Numbered from the stretch's first letter, positions 27,331 to 37,300 are shown. The stretch is 64,000 nucleotides of DNA from Rhizobium sp. P38BS-XIX (GCF_012641435.1 NZ_JABAIJ010000004.1:412428-476427); one strand, 5' to 3'. Numbers and translations are program-made. The notes: generated by a model from the letters alone, not told the origin.

Positions 27331-28649
27331 CGATGATTGAGCTTCAAGGTCACCGGCCTTGGTGGCCGGGCACCCTGCGTGCACGCATTTCGCTGATCTT
27401 GCTCGCCGGGCTGGCTATTGCCTACGGACTTTCCTTCAGCGTGCTCTACATCGAGCGCTATATGTCGGCGAAAGCCGTCATGCTCGGCACCCTGGAGAGC
27501 GACGTGGCGACCTCGATCGCGGTACTCGACCGCCTGCCGGCAGATGAGCGAGCGAATTTCGTGGATTGGCTGAGCCGCGGCAATTATAACTTCGAGCTGG
27601 GCAATGGCTTACCTGGAGTGCCCGATACGTCGGTTCGCGGCGGCGAGATTGCTTCCAAGATAGAGGATGCCGTCGGCCACCGTTTCCCAATCCGCATGGA
27701 ATCGATACCCGGCCCGATCGCACGCCTGCAGGCACATCTCGATCTGAGCGACGGCAGTCCGCTGACGATCGATGTGACACCGAAGGGAATCATGCCGATC
27801 GCGGCGTGGCTGCCTTATGTTTTCGTCGTTCAGATGCTGCTGATCGTGCTGTGTACCTGGTTTGCCGTGCGACAGGCGATCCGGCCGCTTGCCGAGTTTG
27901 CTGCCGCCGCTGATGCGCTTGATCCCAACAAGAAGGGGCCGGCCTTGAGCGATCGCGGGCCGAGTGAGGTGGCACACACCGCCAGGGCCTTCAACGCAAT
28001 GCGTGATCGGATCGCGCATTACCTCGAGGAGCGCGTACAAATCCTGGCCGCGATCTCGCACGATCTGCAAACGCCGATCACGCGCATGCGCCTGCGCGCC
28101 GACATTGCGGACGATTCTCCCGAGAAGACCAAGCTGCTGCAGGATCTCGGGGAGATCGAGCGTCTGGTACAGGACGGCATCGCCTATGCGCGCAGCGCCC
28201 ACGGCAATGGCGAGAAAAGTTCGCGAATCGACCTTGCGTCCTTCATTGAAAGCATCAGCTACGATTATCAGGACACCGGCAAGTCGGTCGAAATTCTCGG
28301 CCTCATTCAGGGAACGGTCGCAACAAAGCCGCATGCTTTGCGTCGCATCCTCACCAACTTCATCGACAATGCCATCAAGTTTGCGGGCGCTGCCGAAATC
28401 GCAGTGGAACGGCGGGACACGGGTCAGGTCGCGATCACAGTTCTCGATCGTGGTCCAGGCATTCCGCAGGACCAGATAGAGGCGGCCATGCAGCCGTTTT
28501 TCCGGCTGGAGCAGTCGCGCAATCGCAATACCGGCGGGACCGGGCTTGGGCTGGCGATCGCCCAGCAGCTTGCCCAGACGCTCGGTGGTTCCGTCAGGCT
28601 CTACAATCGGGAAGGCGGTGGACTGGCCGCCGAAGTCGTCATTTCCTGA
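27327..28649 (+). CDS. EnvZ-like sensor histidine kinase
   Basis: 440 residues. Membrane helices at about 22-42 and 160-182 flank a periplasmic sensor of roughly 115 residues, followed by HAMP, the HisKA box AAISHDLQTPITRMR (His245) and HATPase motifs NAIKFAG, DRGPGIP and GGTGLGLAIA. It partners the preceding response regulator (ATGA overlap). Context suggests sensing of envelope or oxidative stress, as the ohr gene and the DipZ cluster flank it. Confidence 0.92.
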   Translation: MTMIELQGHRPWWPGTLRARISLILLAGLAIAYGLSFSVLYIERYMSAKAVMLGTLESDVATSIAVLDRLPADERANFVDWLSRGNYNFELGNGLPGVPDTSVRGGEIASKIEDAVGHRFPIRMESIPGPIARLQAHLDLSDGSPLTIDVTPKGIMPIAAWLPYVFVVQMLLIVLCTWFAVRQAIRPLAEFAAAADALDPNKKGPALSDRGPSEVAHTARAFNAMRDRIAHYLEERVQILAAISHDLQTPITRMRLRADIADDSPEKTKLLQDLGEIERLVQDGIAYARSAHGNGEKSSRIDLASFIESISYDYQDTGKSVEILGLIQGTVATKPHALRRILTNFIDNAIKFAGAAEIAVERRDTGQVAITVLDRGPGIPQDQIEAAMQPFFRLEQSRNRNTGGTGLGLAIAQQLAQTLGGSVRLYNREGGGLAAEVVIS

Positions 28650-28723
28650 TTGACCCTTCAGAAGATTTTCGGGGGCTTTGTAAGCCATTGTATCCGGCCT
28701 GTTAGGCTCTACGTTTTGTGACA

Positions 28724-28742
28724 TTTCCGGCCATTCCGGAAA
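28724..28742. promoter_or_regulatory. Palindrome upstream of ohr
   Basis: TTTCCGG-CCATT-CCGGAAA is a perfect 7-5-7 dyad 95 bases before the ohr start. A single TGTATC half-site lies at 28689-28694. No OhrR gene is seen nearby, so the binding protein is unknown. Confidence 0.35.
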
Positions 28743-28837
28743 CATGCCGGATACGTCGACCCGTCAAAAACAACTCCGTCAACAGACGTTGCCGCTCACG
28801 AAACCAAAGAGCGGGCAACGCAACAAAGGAGTGTTCC

Positions 28838-29254
28838 ATGACCAAGATCGACAAGGTTCTCTACACCGGCAAGACCCACACCATCGGTGGCCGCGACGGC
28901 TTTTCGCGCAGCGACGACAACCAGCTGGATGTCAAGCTTTCGCCTCCCGGCAGCGCTCATGCCGGCACCAATCCCGAGCAGCTCTTTGCAGCCGGCTGGT
29001 CGGCCTGCTTCATCGGAGCGATGGGTCTTGCCGCAGGCAAGCGCAAGATCAAGCTTCCCGCCGATCTCGCTGTTGATGCCGAAGTGGATCTGGGCACCAC
29101 GGAGGGTGCGTACTTCCTACAGGCGCGGCTCACCATCAGCATGCCGGGCATCGAGCCCGAGGTTGCCCGCACCCTGGTCGAGGAAGCCCATCAGACCTGC
29201 CCTTATTCGAAGGCGACTCGCGGCAACATCAATGTCGAGCTGAGACTCGCCTGA
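28838..29254 (+). CDS. ohr: Ohr, organic hydroperoxide reductase
   Basis: 138-residue Ohr/OsmC-fold thiol peroxidase that reduces organic hydroperoxides with lipoyl-protein reductant. The two catalytic cysteines are Cys57 in GWSACFIGAMG and Cys121 in HQTCPYSKATRGN, which is the Ohr rather than OsmC signature. ATG 28838 has AAAGGAG seven bases upstream. It is transcribed in the same direction as the two-component genes but after a 188-bp gap with its own dyad, so probably from its own promoter. Confidence 0.94.
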   Translation: MTKIDKVLYTGKTHTIGGRDGFSRSDDNQLDVKLSPPGSAHAGTNPEQLFAAGWSACFIGAMGLAAGKRKIKLPADLAVDAEVDLGTTEGAYFLQARLTISMPGIEPEVARTLVEEAHQTCPYSKATRGNINVELRLA

Positions 29255-29567
29255 GAATCGCCGGCCGGCGGGTATTGCGCGCCGCTCCGGAAGGTGTGGC
29301 GTGCAGAATCGTTAATTTTTTCCGATTGCATATGTCGCAAGGCCATTCATGCTTTGCGCCCGGAGGATCCCATGCGACCAATCATTCTTCTCCTTGCAGG
29401 TGCTGCGATTTTCGCCGCGCCATGCGTGTACGACCCTGGCTCCAACGAGCCTTCCGCGCTGAAAACTATTGCCGTTTTATGGCCCGGTTCTGGCTCGCTC
29501 GGAACGCCGCGTTAACCAGTTGTTAACCATATTAGCGCTACACAAGGTCAACGATTTATTTACATAG
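29255..29567. other. Intergenic region between ohr and minC
   Basis: 313 bp that hold a possible 47-codon ORF (see 29372) and the minC promoter. The last 60 bases are A+T-rich (TTAACCAGTTGTTAACCATATT); GTTAACCAGTTGTTAAC at 29512-29528 is a near-palindrome. Confidence 0.4.
29372..29515 (+). CDS. Possible 47-residue exported peptide upstream of minC
   Basis: ATG 29372 is preceded by GGAGG at 29362-29366 with a 5-base spacer, one of the best ribosome sites in the window. The product starts with a hydrophobic segment (MRPIILLLAGAAIFAAPC) like a signal peptide or, with the Cys18, a weak lipoprotein signal; the remaining 29 residues are Gly/Ser/Pro-rich. It is not recognisable as a known family and may be spurious. 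It is 52 bp upstream of minC. Confidence 0.42.
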   Translation: MRPIILLLAGAAIFAAPCVYDPGSNEPSALKTIAVLWPGSGSLGTPR

Positions 29568-30299
29568 ATGACCAAAGTGCTAACAGACGCTCGCTCGATC
29601 CGTATCAAGGGCCGCTCCTTTCTTGCGGTCATGCTTTCGCCGGATCTTCCGCTGGATCAGTGGTTGATCAGGCTTGACGACCTAGCAGCCCGTTCGGCGG
29701 GCTTCTTTCTCGGGCGGCCGGTTGTGCTCGATATCACCGATCTGCCGATCGACAAGGCGCAGCTCAAAGAGCTGATTGCAGAGCTTTCGGCGCGAAACGT
29801 CAGCATCATGGGCATCGAGGGTGGTCGCCCTTCGATCGCGGGACCCGGCATGCCGCCGATCCTGAAAGGTGGGCGCCCGGCAGCCGATTTCGAAGTCACC
29901 GAGGCCGAGCCGGTCGTCGAGCGTCGCAACAGCGAGCCCAAGGCGCCGCCTCCGGAGGTTCGTGCCGTCACGCAGTCGCTGATCATTCGCGAGCCGGTGC
30001 GTTCTGGCCAGTCGGTGATCTTCCCCGAGGGTGACGTCACCGTCATCGGCTCGGTGGCATCCGGTGCTGAGGTCATCGCCGGTGGATCGGTCCATATCTA
30101 CGGCGCCCTTCGCGGCCGCGCCATGGCGGGCTCGATCGGCAATGCCTCTGCGCGAATTTTTTGCCGCAAGCTCGAGGCTGAGCTTCTGGCGATCGATGGA
30201 ATCTACAAAATGGCGGAAGACGTATCACCCAACCTCAGGGGACAGCCAGTCCAGCTTTGGCTGGATGGTGAAACGATCATGGCTGAAAAACTAATCTGA
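29568..30299 (+). CDS. minC: MinC, septum site-determining protein
   Basis: 243 residues: N-terminal FtsZ-antagonist domain and a C-terminal beta-helix (about residues 140-240) with VTVIGSVASGAEVIAGGSVHIYGALRGRA, which dimerises and binds MinD. Together with MinD and MinE it blocks polar division. The ribosome site before ATG 29568 is weak. First gene of minC-minD-minE. Confidence 0.95.
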   Translation: MTKVLTDARSIRIKGRSFLAVMLSPDLPLDQWLIRLDDLAARSAGFFLGRPVVLDITDLPIDKAQLKELIAELSARNVSIMGIEGGRPSIAGPGMPPILKGGRPAADFEVTEAEPVVERRNSEPKAPPPEVRAVTQSLIIREPVRSGQSVIFPEGDVTVIGSVASGAEVIAGGSVHIYGALRGRAMAGSIGNASARIFCRKLEAELLAIDGIYKMAEDVSPNLRGQPVQLWLDGETIMAEKLI

Positions 30300-30328
30300 G
30301 CCGAAGCGGGCCAAAACAGGAGAGCGAG

Positions 30329-31144
30329 ATGGGCAAGGTAATCGTCGTCACATCGGGCAAGGGCGGAGTTGGGAAGACAACTTCGACGGCCGCATTGGGG
30401 GCGGCTCTGGCGCAGAGAAACGAAAAGGTTGTCGTCGTCGATTTCGACGTCGGTCTGCGCAATCTCGACCTGGTCATGGGCGCAGAACGCCGCGTTGTCT
30501 ACGACCTCGTCAACGTCATTCATGGTGACGCGAAGCTGCCGCAGGCGCTGATCCGCGACAAGCGGCTGGAGACGCTCTTCCTGCTGCCGGCTTCGCAGAC
30601 CCGCGATAAGGACAATCTGACCCCCGAGGGTGTCGAGCGCGTCATCAACGAACTCAAGAACTATTTCGACTGGGTCATCTGCGACAGCCCGGCCGGCATC
30701 GAGCGCGGCGCGACGCTTGCCATGCGCCATGCTGACGTTGCCGTTGTCGTGACCAACCCGGAAGTCTCCTCGGTACGCGATTCCGACCGAATCATCGGCC
30801 TGCTGGACTCCAAGACGCTCAAGGCCGAGCGCGGTGAGCGCATGGAAAAGCACCTGCTGCTGACCCGTTTCGATGCCGCCCGCGCTGAGCGCGGCGACAT
30901 GCTGAAGGTCGATGATGTGCTGGAGATCCTGTCTATCCCGCTGCTCGGCATCATCCCTGAAAGCACCGACGTTCTTCGCGCGTCCAACCTCGGTTCGCCG
31001 GTCACGCTGGCCGATGCGCGCTGCGCGCCGTCGCTTGCCTATTTCGACGCCGCCCGCCGCCTTGCCGGCGAGCAGCTGCCGATCACCATTCCCGGCGAGA
31101 AGAAGAGCATCTTCGGCAAGATCTTCGCAAGGAGGGCTGCATGA
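30329..31144 (+). CDS. minD: MinD, septum site-determining ATPase
   Basis: 271-residue membrane-associated ATPase. The deviant Walker [11 protein letters not shown] lies at residues 9-18, the switch regions [10 protein letters not shown] and CDSPAGIE follow, and the C-terminus [12 protein letters not shown] forms the amphipathic membrane-targeting helix. It recruits MinC to the membrane and oscillates with MinE. AGGAGAG precedes the ATG; its stop overlaps minE by four bases. Confidence 0.97.
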   Translation: MGKVIVVTSGKGGVGKTTSTAALGAALAQRNEKVVVVDFDVGLRNLDLVMGAERRVVYDLVNVIHGDAKLPQALIRDKRLETLFLLPASQTRDKDNLTPEGVERVINELKNYFDWVICDSPAGIERGATLAMRHADVAVVVTNPEVSSVRDSDRIIGLLDSKTLKAERGERMEKHLLLTRFDAARAERGDMLKVDDVLEILSIPLLGIIPESTDVLRASNLGSPVTLADARCAPSLAYFDAARRLAGEQLPITIPGEKKSIFGKIFARRAA

Positions 31145-31401
31145 GCATTTTCGGACTATTCCGCAAGCAGAGATCTGCACCGATGGCGCGCGAGCGTCTG
31201 CAGATCCTCCTTGCCCACGAACGCGCCTCCATCGGCTCGGATCTGGTATCCGTGCTCCGAGAGGAGATTCTCGCTGTCATCGCGAAGCATGTTCAGGTCG
31301 ATCGTGACAAGGTGCAGGTGAAGATGGATCGCGACAAGGACGTCTCCATGCTGGAGATCGATGTCGAAATCCCGCGCGATGCCGCCTTGCAGGCTGCCTG
31401 A
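31141..31401 (+). CDS. minE: MinE, topological specificity factor
   Basis: 86 residues. The N-terminal part [18 protein letters not shown] region (here [15 protein letters not shown], residues 16-30) stimulates MinD ATPase; the C-terminal half forms the dimer. Start ATGA overlap with minD shows coupled synthesis. Confidence 0.96.
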   Translation: MSIFGLFRKQRSAPMARERLQILLAHERASIGSDLVSVLREEILAVIAKHVQVDRDKVQVKMDRDKDVSMLEIDVEIPRDAALQAA

Positions 31402-31429
31402 CGAGAGATCGACACAAGTCAAATGTGCG

Positions 31430-31464
31430 AATTCTGTCACATAGAATTCCCGTGTGACAGAATT
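31430..31464. other. Perfect 12-bp inverted repeat after minE
   Basis: AATTCTGTCACA (31430-31441) and TGTGACAGAATT (31453-31464) are exact inverse complements around 11 bases, 28 bases after the minE stop. No T-run follows, so it may be a regulatory site or an RNA-stabilising hairpin rather than a terminator. Confidence 0.5.
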
Positions 31465-31586
31465 GCTAAAAATTTCGCGGACGGCCCTTGCAAAGGGGAC
31501 GATTCGCGCTTATTTCCACGCCATCACCTGTATCGATGGCCTGCCGCTGACATCTATGTGTCGAGCCGGTGTTCGCTGTCCGGGTA

Positions 31587-31634
31587 AAAAAGCAAGGGCG
31601 CTCCCCAGAAATGGGTAGAGCGCCCTTTGCTTTT
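31587..31634 (+). terminator. Rho-independent terminator of minCDE
   Basis: AAAAGCAAGGGCGCTC pairs with GAGCGCCCTTTGCTTTT (one bulged base) around a 14-base loop and ends in a T-run. It lies 185 bp after minE and before the deacetylase gene. Confidence 0.8.
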
Positions 31635-31669
31635 GTCGCAATCGCGGCGCTTTTCTTGTCCAAGGCGAT

Positions 31670-32485
31670 ATGCCAGTTTGCGGCATTGTTGCGGGGATAT
31701 CGAGCTTGGGCGGGATGGCTTTTTTACGGAGTGTTGCGTTCAGGCTGTTGCCTGCGACCGCCATGCTGTTGGTGGGCAGTTTCGCCGTATTCGCCGCGGA
31801 CAAGACCATCTTTCTGACGTTTGACGATGGCCCTTTGCCGGGCACGGCCAATATTCTTTCGGTGCTTGCCGAGGAGAATGTGCCGGCGGCGCTATTCATG
31901 GTCGGCCTGCATGTGGAGACCATACCCAACGGGCGCGATCTGCTGGCGCAGGCGAAGGGCATGCCGCTGATAACGGTTGGCAATCATAGTTACAGCCACG
32001 CCAACAACCGCTACCGGCGTTACTATTCCAACACGCAGGCGGTCGTTGCCGACATGTTGCATGCCAATCAGGTGCTAGGTCTTTCCCCGGTCGTCTACGC
32101 TCGTCTGCCGGGCAGGGATGTATTCCGGCTTCCGACGGTCTCGCGGGAGGATCTCTCCATCAATGTGGCCCAATGGGAGCGCGAGTGGCTGGATTACGAA
32201 CTCGTGGCTGAAGCCGGTTTCTATCTGTACGGCTGGGATTTCGAATGGGTGCACAGCAATGACGGCAAGCCCGTGCAGTCGGTCGATCATCTGGTCAGCG
32301 AAATCGATCACCTTTTCCAGTATGGTCGCTTCACCCAGCGCGGCAAGATGGTCCTCCTCATGCATGACGAGATGTTTCAGGATCAGTTCAACGGGCAGGG
32401 GAACCTGCGAAGCCTGATCACCATGCTGCGTCAGCGTGGCTACGCTTTTGGTGACATCAGGAATTATGCGCCGTCGAATCCTTAA
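31670..32485 (+). CDS. Exported polysaccharide deacetylase (NodB-homology, CE4)
   Basis: 271 residues from the most upstream ATG; ATG 31715 is an alternative. After a hydrophobic signal (about 25-43, ending FAVFAAD) the CE4 motifs follow: TFDDGP with Asp52/Asp53, the zinc-binding GNHSYSH (His106, His110) and the arginine motif RLPGRDVFRLP. It would remove acetyl groups from a cell-surface or peptidoglycan-type glycan in the periplasm. Separated from minE by a terminator, so independently expressed. Confidence 0.87.
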   Translation: MPVCGIVAGISSLGGMAFLRSVAFRLLPATAMLLVGSFAVFAADKTIFLTFDDGPLPGTANILSVLAEENVPAALFMVGLHVETIPNGRDLLAQAKGMPLITVGNHSYSHANNRYRRYYSNTQAVVADMLHANQVLGLSPVVYARLPGRDVFRLPTVSREDLSINVAQWEREWLDYELVAEAGFYLYGWDFEWVHSNDGKPVQSVDHLVSEIDHLFQYGRFTQRGKMVLLMHDEMFQDQFNGQGNLRSLITMLRQRGYAFGDIRNYAPSNP

Positions 32486-32503
32486 GCGCTGCAAGGCGCT
32501 TAT

Positions 32504-33106
32504 TTATCGCGTGGCAGCGCCGGATGCGACCGTCAGAATGAAATCGTCAAGTTCTTGTTCCAGACTCTCGATCGGCAGGCCGACGAAGCGTCCTTCCAGG
32601 CTGATGCTGACGACGCCATGCACAGCGCCGAACAGTGTTCGCGCGCGGATGGCACGGGCCGTTTCCGACATGTCGGGTTGAAGCTCGGCAAGCGGTTCGG
32701 CGATGACGCCCATCAGGAACATATGTTCCTGCAAATGCCACTCGGGCGTTGGACGCCCCTCGGGCGGGCGATGGTCGAACAGTGCTTTCCACAGATTGCG
32801 CTTGGTGGCTGCGAAGCGGAGATAGCCTCGACCGAGGTTGCGCAAGCGGTCCGTCGGCGAGCGATCCTTGACCTCCGCGAGGGTCAATGACCTCTCGAGT
32901 TCCTTCAGCGTGGCGGAATTGACGTGAATGATAAGGTCGTCGAGATCGGCAAAGACGGTGTAAAGGCCGCCGAGCGCACAGCCCACATCCTGCGTGACAT
33001 CACGCGCTCGAAGGTTCGAAAGACCGTCTGCCTCGATCCGATTGCGCGCCGCCTCGATCAGCCGCAGCTTCAGATCCTCGCGTTTTTCCTGCGTTTTCTT
33101 CGCCAT
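32504..33106 (-). CDS. TetR-family regulator facing the pspA-like gene
   Basis: 200 residues: an N-terminal TetR helix-turn-helix (about residues 12-58, ARDVTQDVGCALGGLYTVFADLDDLI) and a TetR_C-type all-helical ligand domain. ATG 33106 starts right at the domain; a longer open frame upstream covers the promoter and is not plausible. Three perfect TGAAC-N3-GTTCA dyads in the 111-bp gap to pspA are almost certainly its binding sites, so it should repress both itself and the divergent psp genes. Confidence 0.9.
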   Translation of the reverse strand: MAKKTQEKREDLKLRLIEAARNRIEADGLSNLRARDVTQDVGCALGGLYTVFADLDDLIIHVNSATLKELERSLTLAEVKDRSPTDRLRNLGRGYLRFAATKRNLWKALFDHRPPEGRPTPEWHLQEHMFLMGVIAEPLAELQPDMSETARAIRARTLFGAVHGVVSISLEGRFVGLPIESLEQELDDFILTVASGAATR

Positions 33107-33128
33107 TAACCATTCCAATCCGATTTTT

Positions 33129-33200
33129 TGAACGTTGTTCAAAATATTTCTTGAACAACGTTCATGATTCTGGCATATCTCGTTTCGTGAACATCGTTCA
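33129..33200. promoter_or_regulatory. Three perfect TetR operators, TGAAC-N3-GTTCA
   Basis: The dyads lie at 33129-33141 (spacer GTT), 33152-33164 (spacer AAC) and 33188-33200 (spacer ATC). All 10 arm bases are identical in each. Centres are 23 and 36 bp apart. They fill the divergent gap between the TetR gene and the pspA-like gene; the third ends 17 bases before the pspA start. Confidence 0.82.
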
Positions 33201-33217
33201 TAAACGGGAGACGACAA

Positions 33218-33907
33218 ATGTTCAATGTAATTCTGACGCTCATCCGAGGCCGCGCCCATGATGCCGAGCAGGCGTTCATCGATCGCAATGCTGTGCCGCT
33301 CCTGGCCCAGCAGATCCGCGAGGCAGCGGCCGGCATCCAGTCGGCGCGGCGCGGGGTCGCGGTGGCGGTTGCTCAGAACGAGCAGGAAAGCGACCGATAC
33401 GCCTCGATCGTCGATCGGATCGTGGATCTTGAAATCCGGGCAGTCGCTGCATTGCAAAAGGGGAGCGAGGATCTCGCCCGGGAAGCTGCTGAAGCGATTG
33501 CCCAGCTTGAAGCCGAGCGCGATGCTTCCGAGAAGGCTCAGGCGCAATTCAACGCAACGATCGGCAAGCTCAAGGCAACGGTCCGTGCCGCCGATGCACG
33601 GTTGCATGAGCTGCAGCGTGGCGAGCGCTTGGTCCGCGCAACGGAGCAGACACAGAAGCTGACTGCCGCTTGCGATGACAATTCCGGCCTCGCGACCCTG
33701 GACGAAGCTGAGGAGACGCTCGCCCGCCTTCGCGCCTATCAGGATCGCTGCGAGATCGTCAGCTCGACCATGAAGGCCATGGATGCCGCTAGCCGCCAGG
33801 CCAATGTTATCGAAAAGCTTGCCAATGCCGGCTTCGGCGCACCGATCGGGCCATCTGCCGATGATGTTCTTGCCCGCCTGCGCAACCGCGTGAATTCAGC
33901 CGCCTGA
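33218..33907 (+). CDS. PspA/IM30-family protein
   Basis: 229 residues, nearly all helical with long coiled-coil heptads (about 25-185) after an amphipathic N-terminal helix (MFNVILTLIRGRAHDAEQAFI). This matches PspA/Vipp1/IM30, peripheral inner-membrane proteins that form ESCRT-III-like assemblies and protect membrane integrity. The usual PspF/pspBC genes are missing; control by a TetR repressor replaces them. Followed by a YiaA-like gene 34 bp downstream. Confidence 0.85.
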   Translation: MFNVILTLIRGRAHDAEQAFIDRNAVPLLAQQIREAAAGIQSARRGVAVAVAQNEQESDRYASIVDRIVDLEIRAVAALQKGSEDLAREAAEAIAQLEAERDASEKAQAQFNATIGKLKATVRAADARLHELQRGERLVRATEQTQKLTAACDDNSGLATLDEAEETLARLRAYQDRCEIVSSTMKAMDAASRQANVIEKLANAGFGAPIGPSADDVLARLRNRVNSAA

Positions 33908-33941
33908 AACCAGATATAGAGATACGAGAGAGGATACGATC

Positions 33942-34223
33942 ATGAACGACAGCTTCCAGAAACATTCGCAGGCTTGGGTCAGCTTTTCCTATTTTTCCTG
34001 TGCCGCAGCGGCTTTCATGCTCTTTGTCGGGCTCTATATGATGCCCATCGACCTTTGGGGAAAAGGCTATCTCGCTATGGGCATATTGATGCTCGTTCAG
34101 ACCGCGATCAACGTCACGAAGACCGTGCGCGACAACAGCGAAGCGGACAAGCTGATCCGCAAGGTCGAGGATGCCCGCACTGAAAAGCTTCTCGTTAAGT
34201 TCAATCGTGACGGTCAGGACTAA
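33942..34223 (+). CDS. YiaA/YiaB-type two-helix membrane protein
   Basis: 93 residues with two hydrophobic helices (about 16-33 and 42-58) and a charged C-terminal tail of about 30 residues. The pattern WVSFSYFSCAAAAFMLFVGLYMMP ... GYLAMGILMLVQTAINVTKTVRDN matches the YiaAB two-helix domain. It shares the psp promoter and probably acts with PspA at the inner membrane; the biochemical role is unknown. Confidence 0.87.
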   Translation: MNDSFQKHSQAWVSFSYFSCAAAAFMLFVGLYMMPIDLWGKGYLAMGILMLVQTAINVTKTVRDNSEADKLIRKVEDARTEKLLVKFNRDGQD

Positions 34224-34313
34224 TCTTTATTAACGACGCCGCAGAGTTGTAATCGTGTTCAACCTTTGCGTAACCACTCTGTGGCGTCTTATGCACTGAA
34301 CGAGGGCAACGTC

Positions 34314-37300
34314 ATGCAAACCCATTTGATGAGATCGAGGAAATTCGCGCCGCTCTTCTGGACGCAGTTCCTCACCGCTTTTAACGATAATTTCCTCAAG
34401 CAGACTCTGGTTTTCGTCATTCTGGCGCAAATGGCAGCCCAAGGCGCCGCGCTGGTGACGTTGGCTGGCGGTATCTTCATCGTGCCGTTCCTGCTTCTTT
34501 CGGCAATCGCCGGCGAACTTGCCGATAAATACGACAAGGCCAAGATGGCCGAGCTTCTGAAGCGCTGCGAGCTGGTGGTTGCAGCCATATCGGTTGTGGG
34601 CATTGGATTTTCCTCGATATGGATCCTGATGCTGGCTCTCTTTGGCTTTGGGGTCATCTCTTCTTTGTTCGGTCCGATCAAATACGGCATCCTGCCTGAT
34701 CATCTCGAGAACAGGGACCTGCCGAAGGCGAATGCCTGGATTGAGGGCGGCACCTTCATCGCCATTCTCACCGGTACCATGATCGCCGCCATTGCCTTTC
34801 GCGAAGGCGAGAATGTCTGGATATTCGGCCCGATGATGATGGGGCTCTCCATTCTCTGCTGGTTCTCGGCGCGCATGATCCCAGCAACGGGATCCAGAGC
34901 TCCCGATCTGGTGGTCGATACCAATGTGGTGCGTTCCAGCTATCGGCTGGTCAACGAGCTTCGTACGGATAGCCGCATCTGGCGAGCATCCCTGATGAAT
35001 TGCTGGTTCTGGTTTGTCGGCGCTTTCATCATGTCGATGCTGCCGATCATGGTGCCGGATATTCTCGGTGGTTCAGAAATCGTCGTGCCCGCCTATCTGG
35101 CGATCTTCGCGATCTCCGTTGCCATCGGCTCGGCTATCGCCGGATGGATGGCAGCCGGCCGCATCGTTCTCTTGCCGGCACCGATCGGCATGCTGATCGT
35201 CGCGCTCTTCGGTCTCGATCTCGCCTGGAACCTCTGGGGCCTTCAGTCCACAACGCACGCAGAGTCCATTCTTGCCTTCTTCGAGGGTCCGAAAACGATC
35301 CGCGTTGCAATCGATCTGGCCGGCATGGCCATCGGCGGGGCTTTCCTTGCCGTGCCGACTTTTGCGGCGATGCAGAGCTGGGCGAATGAAGATCGCCGCG
35401 CCCGTGTCATCGGTGCGGCAAACGTCCTATCGGCTCTCTTCATCGCTGTCGGGCTGGCGCTGGTCGCCGTGCTGCAGGCGATCGGCCTGTCGATCCCAAT
35501 GATTATCCTCAGCATTTCGGTATTGAACATCGCAGTCGCCTGGCTGATGCTGAAGACACTGCCGACAAACGCCTTCCGCGATCTCATCTCCATCATCTTC
35601 CGCGCCTTTATGCGGCTGGAAGTCGAAGGACTGGAGAACATCCGCAAGGCGGGTCCGGCACCAATTATCGCGCTCAACCATGTGAGCCTGCTCGACGGTG
35701 CGCTCGCGCTTGCGATTACCGAGGAAGAACCGGTTTTCGCCATCGACTATGCCTTCGCGAAAAAGTGGTGGGTGCGGCCGCTTCTGACGAAATGCAAGTT
35801 CCTGCCCCTTGATCCCACAAAGCCGATGGCGACCCGTTCACTGATCAAGGTTATCCAGGATGGTAGCCCGGTCGGCATCTTCCCCGAAGGACGCCTGACT
35901 GTTACCGGTACGCTGATGAAGGTCTATGACGGCGCCGCTATGGTTGCCGACAAGACCGGCGCGATGATCGTGCCCGTTCGCATCGACGGTCTGGAAAAGA
36001 GCTACGCATCCTATTTGACTTCGGCCCATGTTCGTCGTCGCCTCTTCCCCAAGGTCAAGGTGACGATCCTCGAGCCGGTGAAGCTTGAGGTTCCGGCGGA
36101 GCTTAAGGGCCGCAAGCGCCGTATTGCTGCTGGTGCCGCTCTTTATAGGATCATGTCGTCGCTGATGTTCCGCACGGCCGATACGAACAATACCGTCATT
36201 GGTCGAGTCATCGAAAGTGCCCACGAGTTTGGTGGCAAGAAACTTGCAGTCGAGGACCCGATTGCCGGCAAGCTCTCCTACGCGAAACTCCTGACGGGTG
36301 CTGCCGTGCTTGGGGCGAAATTCAAGACGATGTTCCCCGGTGAAAAGACGCTCGGCGTCATGTTGCCGAACGCCAATGGTACGGCTGCGACAGTGCTCGG
36401 CGTCATGTCTTCCGGCAAAGTCCCGGCCATGTTGAACTTCACGGCTGGCGCCGCCAATATTCTCTCGGCATGCCGGACAGCCGAGGTCAAGCATGTCCTT
36501 TGCTCGCGCGCTTTCGTCACCCAGGCCAAGCTAGGTCCCGTCGTCGAAGAGCTCGAAAAGCAGGTCAAATTTGTCTGGCTCGACGAGTTGCGCACGCAGA
36601 TCACCTTCTTTGACAAGATCTTCGGCCTCATGCGCAAATACAGACCGCTGGTCAAACGCGGCCCGGATGATACGGCCGTCATCCTCTTTACCTCGGGTTC
36701 GGAGGGCGCACCGAAAGGTGTGGTTTTGACCCACCGCAACATTCTGTCGAATGCAGCTCAGGCAGCTTCGCGTATCGACTTCCATCCCGGCGACAAGGTG
36801 TTCAACATCTTGCCGATGTTCCACTCCTTCGGCCTGACGGCAGGCACTATCCTGCCGCTGGTCTCGGGCGTGCCGACCTTCCTTTATCCGTCGCCGCTGC
36901 ACTATCGCATCGTGCCGGAATTGATCTATGTCTCGAATGCGACCATTGTTTTCGGCACGGATACGTTCCTGAACGGGTATGCCCGCAGCGCCCATCCCTA
37001 CGATTTGCGATCGATCCGCTACATCTTCTCCGGCGCCGAGCCGGTGAAGGCCTCGACTCGCGAAGTCTATATGGAAAAATTCGGCCTGCGCATCCTGGAG
37101 GGCTACGGTGTTACAGAAGCCGCTCCTGTGATCTCGCTGAACACACCGATGTACAATCGTTCTGGAACGGTCGGTAAGATCATGCCGGGCATGGAATGGA
37201 AGCTGGAGCCGGTTCCCGGCATCGATGAAGGTGGCCGCCTTCTGATCCGCGGCGCCAATGTCATGGCCGGCTACCTGCGCGCCGACAATCCGGGTGTCCT

